DNA of 12,231 nt from Ectocarpus siliculosus (lineage: Eukaryota > Sar > Phaeophyceae > Ectocarpales > Ectocarpaceae): positions 74,201 through 86,431 of the forward strand of contig FN648661.1 in the NCBI GenBank assembly GCA_000310025.1, given 5' to 3'. Positions within the stretch are counted from its first letter, which is position 1; every line of letters starts with the position of its first letter. The notes under the pieces are model-generated. The model was given only the letters and a program-made list of their open reading frames with translations, did not search any database and was not told where the DNA came from. The translations under genes were made by a program, and so were the position numbers. Below, in pieces: positions 1-7,637 of this stretch.

Positions 1-329
1 GTGCGGGTTTTATCATTCTTCTGTACCGTGCTTTCGCATCGTGAATCCGTGAAAATAGTCGCGCACCCTCGCGTGGAGAGGTGGAGGGGGGTACGCCGGT
101 GTTATTGTCGCTCTACAGTAAATAGACGCATACATCACGTTCGTCTATGCAAAAAAGCTTTAGGGTAGGCGGGGCAAGCAGACAGGTTGCTGGTCGAGGT
201 GGACTTGCTGCCGCACCTTACAAAGCCCGGGTGGAACGTGTGTTGGCACCGCTTATGTCGATTGGAATGTTTCTCGTGGACTAGGCCAGTCGGGTGAACT
301 GAACACCCAACTACGCACGGAGGAGTAAG

Positions 330-530
330 CTCCGTGAGAGTTTTTGTGGGGCGAGTACGGTACGAGTCGGGTTAAGGTTGGGGCATGACTTGCTGTACCC
401 CGCTTGCAATCGAGGTGGACTTGGGGCGTCTCCGCGAGAGTGTTTTGTGGGGCGAGTACGGTACGAGTCGGGTGAAGGTTGGGGCATGACTTGCTGCACC
501 CCGCTTGCAATCAAGGTGGACTTAGGGCGT
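330..530. repeat. 100-bp tandem duplication, two copies
   Basis: Copy 1 is 330-429 and copy 2 is 430-530. They differ by five substitutions and one inserted G (about 94% identity), so the duplication is fairly recent. A 12-bp piece of the unit, GAGGTGGACTTG, occurs exactly at 412-423 and recurs at 196-207 and, far away, at 9259-9270. In copy 2 it carries substitutions. This hints that older fragments of the same repeat are dispersed in the window. Confidence 0.9.
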
Positions 531-574
531 GCAGGCGACGCGGCCGTGACGGCTCCGGTTGTGTGTCCCGGCAC

Positions 575-605
575 CAGACAGACAGACAGACAGACAGACA
601 GACAG
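575..605. repeat. (CAGA)n microsatellite
   Basis: About 7.75 uninterrupted copies of the tetranucleotide CAGA. It opens spurious reading frames on both strands (QTDRQTDR-type and CLSVCLSV-type peptides), which are not genes. Confidence 0.95.
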
Positions 606-750
606 GAAGATTGTCTGATTGCATGCACACGTACGTATGGGGCAGGACGGCTTTAAATTTCTTTCGTTCACGAGGAGAGGGAGTATTAACACTTACTTCG
701 TACCTCAAGTACAACTGTTGTTTTGCGATTTCCGTAGCCTGTCATCATGC

Positions 751-876
751 CTCTCTCGCTCTCTCGCGCTCTCTCTCGCTCGCTCGCCCTCTGCTCTCTC
801 CATCCCTCCTTCTCTCTGTGTCTATCTCTGTGTCTCTCCCTTTGTCTCTGTCCCCTGTCCTCTATCCTCTGTCTGT
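751..876 (+). repeat. CT-rich low-complexity tract
   Basis: A 126-bp tract made almost entirely of C and T on the + strand, dominated by CTCT, CGCT and TGTCTCT. It lies 180-300 bp upstream of the preferred OTU1 start. It may belong to a core promoter or 5'-leader, or be simple sequence only. The sequence does not separate these options. Confidence 0.7.
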
Positions 877-960
877 CGTAGACCCAGAGAGCGATGTGAA
901 TGTGTTTAGCGCGTCGGGCGTGCAGAAACGTTGAGCAAACAAGGACCTCCTCAAGAACAA

Positions 961-984
961 CATGGCATGGCATGGCATGGCATG
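961..984. repeat. CATGG pentanucleotide repeat
   Basis: Four full copies of CATGG followed by CATG. It sits directly before the pyrimidine tract that precedes the first recognisable OTU1 coding segment. It is in frame with that segment, with possible upstream ATGs at 967 and 982, but the peptide is low-complexity and unlike the family. Confidence 0.85.
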
Positions 985-1053
985 ACCCTTTGTCCCCCTC
1001 GTCTCTTCCCCTCCGAAATCTCCCCAGCATCAACGGCAACAGCAGCCAGGATC

Positions 1054-4000
1054 ATGGTACGCCGTATCATCGACGCGGACAACTCTTGTTTGTTCAATGC
1101 CGTGGGCTACGCTCTCCGTCGAAAGAGAAAAGTGGGCACGGAGCTGCGACAAATGATCACGGAGGCTGTGAGAGGGAGCCCGGAGGTGTACAACGAGGTA
1201 CGTACGTCCGGGCGGGGGGGGCTACCGCGGAGCCGCTTGAGGTAGCGGCGAGGTTATTGCAGAGACGGATTGAGGTCGTCTGCGTCAAACTAGCCATTAT
1301 TGTTGGTGGGATCTCGGGGCATGGCATAGGCTTCTATTCTCGTCTGTTTTTGGCGTTGCACGTTGATGTGAAGGGGGGAGGAGAGCGGGGGGTATCTCGG
1401 AGCATCTGTTCAACGGCCTTGTTTTTCTGGCTTGCGTCTTTCCTCTTTTGGCACCGTAGCAGCACACGGGTGCGATGGATCAACTGAGCACGTATGGCGT
1501 TGGAGAAACGGATCACCAACGACTTGTAGCTTGTTTGTAGAAGGATCAGGTTAGGGCAGTGATCCCGTCCGATCGACCGCACGTTGAATTAGCTCTTGAG
1601 AAGGCAGAACCTCCCCCCTTCCCCCTTCCTCCCAACACCGAGTTGTATATTGTATGCATACTTAAAGTAGCTCTATCACCCGATCCCCACCACTACCGTA
1701 ACAAAAAGTACGCAAACAAAAGGCAAAAGGAAAAAATGGCGTAAAAGAGCGGGCGAACTCACAGATGTGCAACAGGTTTTCGTAAGGTCGACTTTTGGCT
1801 AGGCACAAGACGTTGTTGTCGGCCAAGGCACACACATGTCGTTTTAGGAAGAAACCTATGCCGTACCAAAACGAAACCGTGGGGTACACTCTAGTGACTG
1901 TCCTTGTACCCCCGCTTCTCTCGGTGCGCACAGGGTATTCTCGGCAAGCAGCCGGAGGAATACTGCAACTGGATTTCGGACCCCAAAAGCTGGGGGGGCG
2001 AGATCGAACTATCTATCCTCTCCAAAAAGGCAAGGACCAAAGACAACGGCTGCCGCGCTCGCAGTACAGGGGGTGTCGGCTAAAGAACAACCACGCGTAG
2101 TATACGATCGCAGGCGCCGTCTCCTGTGGAAGATGATACAGATTACATTACGCCTTGGCATGTACTGTATCACAGAGCGGGAGCAAGGTGACTCTCTCTG
2201 TTTCGATACTAGAATAGAGCGATCGCTTCAAAACCCTCTGCCATGGCCTCAGCGGGAGCTCCGTCTGTGCCCTCGTCGTTCCCGAAAGAAAAGAAGTACA
2301 AATGGGCGGGGAGGGTTGGGTGGATGCGCGCTTGTGCTTGAGCTTTCAGGGAGGGAGGGGGGGGGGCAGGCCACAACCAGGAGACCCCCTACTCTGCAGA
2401 GAAGGGACGATCAGCCGAAGGGGTGCTGCGAGTGTTACCTATTCCGTTGGGTTAGGAGTTCGGAGGTGACCCATCCCGCGGAGAGCGTTGTCGCTCCTAT
2501 TTTTTCTCCTCTCGCGACGTGAGACGTGACAGCCGATTCCACGGGGCCCCCCCCCTCGTTTCCGCTTCTTTTTTTTCTTCACGCAGCTGGTTGTGATGAT
2601 CACCGTGGTGGATATACAGACAAACAACGCCTACTCATACGGAGAAGAGCACGGCTTTGGCCGGCGGCTTTTCATCATCTACGACGGGATTCACTACGAT
2701 GGTGAGCGCACACTGAACGCGGGGGCGGGGGGGAGGGGGGAAGTTTCACGGAAATTCTGCGTGTTTCGTGTTTTGGGGCGTTGACGTGGGTGAACTGTTT
2801 TGAATGATGCGAGCAAGGATATGCAGTATTGAATTGGTGTGCGAGTGAGAGACGAAGAGCCTTACGGGAAGACATAGACGTTCTCACGAGGCTCTTTGTC
2901 ATGTACTTGCAGAGACTTAAGCTTGGCCAAGGCAAGACGTTCCACGACACTCTTATGTCATGTACTTGCAGAGACTTAGGCTTGGCTAAGGCAAGCTTCG
3001 GCGCGGTGATGGGTATTTCCACGGTATGGACCACCAAACGACGCTTCATCCTCCTCCAGCTGTTCCGGATATCACAACCTGCGTAGTTGGCTGGTTGTTG
3101 TATGCATACATATCACTTGAGACTCTGCGGGCCTTCATCGTACAGTATCTACATGTACATCCGCAGATTCTCGACATGCGTGGTTACTGCTAGACTGCCA
3201 ATGTAGCTGTTGTTGGCGGATCTTGACCCCGTCCACACCGCTTTGGTAGTCTTCCCCTGCTACCTCCCTCCCCCAACGCCAGCTCACCTCCGGACTCTCC
3301 TCTTACACCGGTTCTTTGACCCACGCACTTGACGGCAGAGAGGACTCGTGGGAAGGCACCCATCCCTCAAACTAATACTCGTAGTACCTGTCCGTGCAAT
3401 TGTGGAACTTTCCCCCCCCTGCCCCCCCGCCCCCCGTTGTTGATGGTGAACACTCCAAGTTCTTCAATTCAGCACAGCCTTGGCACAAGCGGCGGTTGTG
3501 GAACATCCCCGCCTACTTGTACCCCGCCAAACTTTATGATTGATAATTCCATACCCCCCTGCCTGACCCCGCCCCGCTTGATGATCATCATCATCTCGGA
3601 TTAATACTTGTATGATTGAAGGCATCCATCCCCCCCCGCAACCTCGCCAAACTCGACGATTGATGATTTGCAATCCCCCTTCCTGACCCCGTTCCCCCCG
3701 TTATTATTTGTTCTGGAACTGATATACTCGAACGCAGCGTTGGCGGAGGCAGCGAACGAGACGGCCCCTGAATCGGACGACGTTACTGTATTCAACCCTT
3801 CGGAGAAGGAGAAGGAGATATTGGCCAAGACGGTGGCGGCCGACCTCAAAGCGGTGAGTGAGCTGACTGCCTCTCCTTCGCGCATGCTGTCCACGGCTGT
3901 GTTTGGGGGTAAGGGCGGTGTTGCCCCGACGAGCATTTCGAGCCTTCTTGTCTTGTCGTGTTTGCGCGTGCCGTATGGTGTGCACAGGGGTGTGCACAGG

Positions 4001-5161
4001 GGCGGTGGCCTCTGCACGGAGATTCTTCGTGCTCCCACCTGGCTGGTGGCAGTATAACGAGAAAAGAGCTTTCTAACTCCTCCAGCCGCTGAACGTTCAC
4101 GACAGACGCTTCGCTCTATTTTGCGGCGCAAGTCGTTCAGTTCCGCCTGCGCGTGGGCTCTCGCTGTCGTTCAACATCCTCGGCGTCCGTGTGCCGCATT
4201 TAGGTGTCTCGATTTGTACCTGTACTTGCGTTTCTTTTCCCTCTCATTCGCTCTTGGGGAAAGCCGGCGGGGCACCGCCGGTAGGCCCGTCGCGAATTTT
4301 ATTCCGAGTGGTGTTGCCTTCAGAACCCGCCATGTCTTCGTCCGGTGATTGGGCGGCAGTCTCTTGTCAGTGGCGTGGGTGGGTCGATCGGGGATGAGAT
4401 AGGTGTGTATCGACGAACACGGCTGAGAGCGAGTGTACAGTGTAGCCGCAAGCAAGCGTGTTGGCTGTGGGCACACGTGCAGCGGTGCGGTCAACAACCA
4501 CAAACCACATTCGTTTTGTCGCTGTGGGCTCGTGAGGGTCGTCTCCGGGCCGCGATCAGACTGCTCTGGACTCAGAAGCTGGTGCCATTTTTTGTGTGGA
4601 GCATCAGGGGGCTGACTTTTCTTATCTACTTTATACTTGCAAGTATCGACTTGCCCGACCGGAGGGTTCGACGTAAATGCAGATACATTCAAGCTATGTA
4701 TTTGTTGTACGCATTCCGTCAAGTGGATTCGCCGCCACGTGGTGTTTGGTGCCATTCTCTCTGAGAGGATAATACTGCTGTGCCTACATAGCTCCTAGGT
4801 AGGTATCACCGGTGCAACGCATGCAAAAGCTACAAGCACGTCCATCCATGCGGCATAGCATCAACTCCGCATTGTAGGTAAGTACGTGCGCTTTCAGGCA
4901 GAAGAATATTCTTCCGCACGCGCGCGCCCTTTGATTGATCATGCCGCTGGAACGATTCGGACGTTGCACACCCACACCGCTCTCCTTCCCTCTGGACGTA
5001 CCCCGCTCGCTTCCCGCGTACCCCCCGTGCAGAGGAATCAGTACACCGACATGGGAAACGCTAGCCTCAAGTGCATGGTTTGCTTCAAGCTGCTAGCTGG
5101 AGAAAAGGGGGCTCTCGAGCACGCCAGAGCTACAGGGCACCAAAATTTTGGGCAGGTCTAG
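1054..5161 (+). CDS. OTU1/YOD1-family deubiquitinating cysteine protease, five exons
   Basis: Predicted exons are 1054-1197, 1934-2029, 2587-2701, 3738-3853 and 5033-5161, joining in frame to 199 residues with stop TAG at 5159-5161. The OTU catalytic motif [13 protein letters not shown] gives Asp9 and Cys12. The second catalytic segment [10 protein letters not shown] gives His116. [11 protein letters not shown] lies at about residues 68-78 and VVDIQT follows in exon 3. Exon 5 encodes a C2H2 finger (C171, C174, H187, H193) ending GHQNFGQV, the hallmark C-terminus of the family. OTU1 proteins remove ubiquitin chains and act with CDC48/p97 in ER-associated degradation in other eukaryotes; that role is inferred here. 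Start choice: ATG 1054 has A at -3 and G at +4 and gives a compact form like plant OTU2-type proteins, without the N-terminal UBX-like domain of animal YOD1. An acceptor-like CCCCAG at 1022-1027 leaves open an upstream exon outside the window, which would add residues in frame. All introns are GT-AG except the second. Confidence 0.9.
2030..2586 (+). other. Probable GC-AG intron of the OTU1 gene
   Basis: The preceding exon ends TCCAAAAAG and the intron begins GCAAGG. It ends in a T-rich tract followed by CACGCAG at 2580-2586. Using this GC donor, both flanking exons are phase 0. The join [15 protein letters not shown] then has the spacing I recall for OTU1 proteins between the ILSK and VVDxQ motifs. 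Reading on from the exon, the frame closes at TAA about 50 nt later. The GT sites inside that stretch would change phase or add residues. Confidence 0.75.
2891..2999. repeat. 59-bp tandem repeat in OTU1 intron 3
   Basis: Two copies with a 59-bp period, each containing TCATGTACTTGCAGAGACTT followed by a C/A-variable AGGCAAG segment. Copy 1 starts near 2891 and copy 2 near 2950. The repeat lies in the 2702-3737 intron. It creates an 85-codon open frame that has no family resemblance. Confidence 0.85.
3521..3691. repeat. Diverged 120-bp direct repeat before the exon-4 acceptor
   Basis: About 51 bp at 3521-3571 aligns without gaps to 3641-3691, a 120-bp offset. The shared blocks are CGCCAA, GATTGAT and CCTGACCCCG. 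The surrounding DNA is C-rich on the + strand, with C-runs at 3413-3436 and 3630-3638. The copies lie 46 bp or more upstream of the splice acceptor at 3737. Confidence 0.65.
3978..4001. repeat. 12-bp tandem repeat in OTU1 intron 4
   Basis: Two exact tandem copies of GTGTGCACAGGG in the 3854-5032 intron. No function is evident. Confidence 0.8.
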
Positions 5162-5221
5162 GTTGTGAACTGTCCTTGGTCTCCCCCTTTCTGGGCATTT
5201 CGAAGGGAGGGAGCTTTGGAC

Positions 5222-5236
5222 AGCTAGCTAGCTAGC
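5222..5236. repeat. (AGCT)n microsatellite in the OTU1 3' flank
   Basis: Nearly four copies of AGCT, 60 bp after the OTU1 stop codon. Its inner 14 bp are self-complementary. Confidence 0.85.
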
Positions 5237-5339
5237 GTTGTTGTTGTGTCTGTTGCTGCTTATTATATTATGCTATAGTTTGTTTACCCTCCGGGTGATG
5301 AGAGGATCGAGCAGAGAGCATGTTTGAGAGGAGATAGAT

Positions 5340-5425
5340 GTGGCTGCGGACCGATTCTAAAATCCGCAAGCTGAAGAAACAGAGAGAGGGAGAGTGGCTG
5401 TGGGCCCGTTTTGGAAACCGCAAGC
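5340..5425. repeat. Diverged 32-bp direct repeat, 54-bp period
   Basis: Copies at 5340-5371 and 5394-5425 both begin GTGGCTG and end CCGCAAGC, with several substitutions between. The end of the second copy extends to CCGCAAGCAAGCGTG (5418-5432). That 15-mer also occurs exactly at 4446-4460 in OTU1 intron 4, next to another GGCTGTGGGC. It therefore looks like part of a small dispersed repeat family. Confidence 0.6.
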
Positions 5426-5739
5426 AAGCGTGATCATGACAAAGTGAGCAAGCTAAGTCTTTTCGAAGGGGACTTAGGACCAATACCTACAACTCCGCCG
5501 CCTCACGTGGTTGCTTGGTTGTGGGCGGCCGGGCGCTCTTCGCCTTGCTGCGTCGGGCCGTGGACATGTGGTACTTTTCACAATGTTCGGTGGTCTGGAG
5601 CGTTGGCACTAGTCTACATACTTTTTTTTTTTTTCTTGTTTGGTGGTGCATAGCGTGGCCCACACATCATCAGCATGTAGATAGGCTAGATAGGTAACTG
5701 ACACCCGTATGTACGTAGATGGGACCTACAGTAATAGTA

Positions 5740-5794
5740 GTACCTCTCACCATGGGTAGTAGGTGTACCTCTCACCATGGGTAGTAGGTGTACC
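5740..5794. repeat. 25-bp tandem repeat
   Basis: Two identical copies (5740-5764 and 5765-5789) beginning GTACCTCTCACCATGGGTAG, plus the first 5 bp of a third. It is intergenic with no sign of coding. Confidence 0.9.
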
Positions 5795-6346
5795 GACCAC
5801 GTAGTGCACTGTGATCACCATGCCTGGTGGCACATCGGTATGCTTGCTTACTCGTCTTACTGTAGGTAGGTGCGTAACGTGCGATAGATGTACATCCAGT
5901 ATTACCGTGTGTAAAACCCGCTAGCATACCCGTGCTTGTGGTTCAATGGAAGACGTACTACCGTACCGAACCGTGAACACGTACCATACCTTGCTGCGTT
6001 GTCAGGAACCAGTAGCACGCAGTGTGTGCCACTATTCGCTTTGTGCAGCCAGCATCTCTTCTCACTCTCGTCATTAAGTACTGAGCGTCGTGCGTGATGC
6101 TGTCTATAGTCTGGACCACTTGCTGCTACCACACCTGCCTGTCCTGGTGATGACTCCACAACGGAAAAGAGAGATGTATGCCGACCTTCTGGCAACCACC
6201 CACTTCACTATGCATACAGCAGTATTATTAGGACAAGCTTCTTTTGTCATGCTGCACATGCAGAGTTGGATGTGTTCCACCGGTGATAATGATCAGCACT
6301 GGTACTGTAGCCTCCTGTCTTTCGACAATTGCAATCGGTGTCGGTC

Positions 6347-6426
6347 GCCCCGTTGGTCTAGTCGGTATCCTCGAAACCTTCTAGAGGTCCGGTCAGGGGT
6401 TCGAATCCGGGCGTCAGCGAGCTTTT
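6347..6426 (+). pseudogene. tRNA-like module with Pol III A and B boxes (decayed tRNA or SINE head)
   Basis: The A-box-like TGGTCTAGTCGG is at 6354-6365 and a perfect B box GGTTCGAATCC at 6398-6408. They are separated by the 44 nt expected between tRNA positions 8 and 52. A TTTT Pol III terminator follows at 6423-6426, three or four bases after the expected 3' end. The cloverleaf does not hold: the T-stem pairs at only two of five positions, the acceptor stem at two of seven, and the D-stem is poor. The anticodon region keeps only a CCTC/GAGG pairing. I therefore do not call a functional tRNA. A second A-box-like sequence, TGGCCTAGTGGAT, lies at 6461-6473 with no matching B box. Confidence 0.45.
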
Positions 6427-6973
6427 CTTGCAAAGTGAGTTTTTCTCTCGCTTCCGCTCCTGGCCTAGTGGATAGCGCTAGTTCGTGTGTACACAGAGGG
6501 AATAGAGTGCTGAACTCTTCTCGCATTAAGGACCGAGGGCAACGTGCCGGAGGAGGGGAGGGTAGAGAGGGGCCCTTCTGTGTGACCACGAGTTGAAGTA
6601 AACGGCACTAGTGCTGTGAGCGCTGATTTGAACTGAAGACAGAACAAAGAAAAAAAAAATGGAGGTGAGGTGCCCAAACTTTTGTTTGCTGCCCACAATG
6701 TGGCGATTGTGTGATCGAGAAAAAACAAAGTATACGCGAAGGCAAGTAGTGCTGGTGATACATCGTCGAACCAAACCGCACCCTACTACAGTACAAACGC
6801 GCTGCGTTAGTTTTAGCTTAGCCTGTGGTCCATTCTGGGTCCAACAGAGGACAAAACGTACAAGAGAAATAGTTCCAAGTTTCTCCGGATGCGCAAATCG
6901 TTTTGAGAAGGGCCGCACTATGTTGCCAGCACGTCGCGCTCATTTTCCAACGACAAAAGCAAGACAAAGAGCG

Positions 6974-7003
6974 TTCACTTCAGCCCAGCTGGGCTGAAGT
7001 GAA
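6974..7003. repeat. Perfect 30-bp palindrome
   Basis: Every base from 6974 to 7003 pairs with its mirror position around the centre at 6988/6989. One arm is TTCACTTCAGCCCAG. There is no spacer, so RNA from either strand could form a 13-14 bp hairpin. It lies 635 bp beyond the LHCF stop codon, in the convergent intergenic region. It could be a relic of terminal inverted repeats, a protein-binding site, or a 3'-end/terminator structure. Confidence 0.9.
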
Positions 7004-7637
7004 GTTGCCTTGGTAAAACATGGACGTTCCAAGTCTGCAAGCTCGAGGGAGGCCACCGTGTGTATTCTACGCGTGTGACGAGCATGTGGGTGGCTGACAT
7101 AGTAGTACAGCAACGACGTGCAACCACAGCCACCACCAGGGCCATTGATCCATGAATAAAAGCTACCATCAGTTTATGCGAGCAGGCACCGGCTTGCTTT
7201 TCGTAGCACAACCTAGCCAACACCACAACGTGAGAGATGTCCTCCGCCAAGGATAAACAAGCAAAAAGATTTGTTGTGTGTATGTGGATTGATTCATGCG
7301 TTTCCCAAAATGGTGTCCGTCACCCTTCCAAAAAAGAGGAAACACACAACACGCCCAGTTCCAACACAAAAACTTCCAAGCGGCAAAACAAAGAAAGCGA
7401 AACAACGGCAACTCTGCGGCCAACCCCACCACCAAAAATCGTTTGGACCAGAGTCAACAGAGACAACACCAGACAAACTCCTGCTTCAAACAGTATGCTC
7501 TCGACCCAGACCAATCCTCGGTTAACACAGCCTAGAACAGACCAATCCTAGATGCGTTGCCCTTGTTGGCATTCTGCCTACTACCACAGAAGATGGAACA
7601 GAATTGGGTAAAAAATCAGCAAAACTTGGTAAAAAAT

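Larger units (their letters stand above)
1..1053. other. Upstream / 5'-leader region of the OTU1 gene
   Basis: No convincing coding exon is seen here on either strand. The open frames are short and several run through simple repeats. The region holds a 100-bp tandem duplication (330-530), a (CAGA)n microsatellite (575-605), a long CT-rich tract (751-876) and a CATGG repeat (961-984). The pyrimidine-rich stretch 985-1027 ends in CCCCAG. It could be a 5'-UTR, or the 3' end of an intron whose upstream exon lies outside the window. If the OTU1 start at 1054 is right, this region contains its promoter and transcription start. I saw no clear TATA box. Confidence 0.5.
5162..7637. other. Convergent intergenic region between OTU1 and LHCF
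   Basis: This 2.5-kb stretch lies between two genes that point towards each other and includes both 3'-UTRs. No open frame shows a recognisable domain. Frames up to 168 codons on the + strand (6090-6596) and 130 on the - strand (6526-6918) look like chance. The region contains simple repeats, a tandem 25-bp repeat, a tRNA-like module (6347-6426), a T13 run (5622-5634) and a 30-bp palindrome (6974-7003). On the LHCF side there are two pairs of short direct repeats: GGTAAAAAATC at 7607-7617 and 7628-7638 (the second overlapping the stop codon), and CAGACCAATCCT at 7507-7518 and 7538-7549. They would lie in or near the LHCF 3'-UTR. I saw no definite polyadenylation signal for either gene. Confidence 0.6.

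Noticed and set aside
1-180. Possible upstream UBX-like exon of OTU1 (open frame from base 1)
   Set aside because: The 57-codon frame has no UBX-like or ubiquitin-like pattern and no clear donor in the right phase.
479-934. 151-codon + strand frame through the (CAGA)n and CT-rich tracts
   Set aside because: The peptide is made of TDRQ and LSLS-type simple repeats, an artefact of microsatellite DNA.
2829-3086. 85-codon + strand frame with repeated [10 protein letters not shown]-type peptide
   Set aside because: It is produced by the 59-bp tandem repeat inside an OTU1 intron, with no family match.
5740-5794. CRISPR-like direct repeats
   Set aside because: Adjacent 25-bp copies without spacers, in a eukaryotic intergenic region: an ordinary tandem repeat.
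6347-6419. Functional tRNA gene
   Set aside because: A and B boxes and spacing fit, but acceptor, D and T stems do not pair, so it is listed only as tRNA-like.
6090-6596. 168-codon + strand frame in the intergenic region
   Set aside because: No recognisable domain, no splice or codon-bias support, and it runs through the tRNA-like module.
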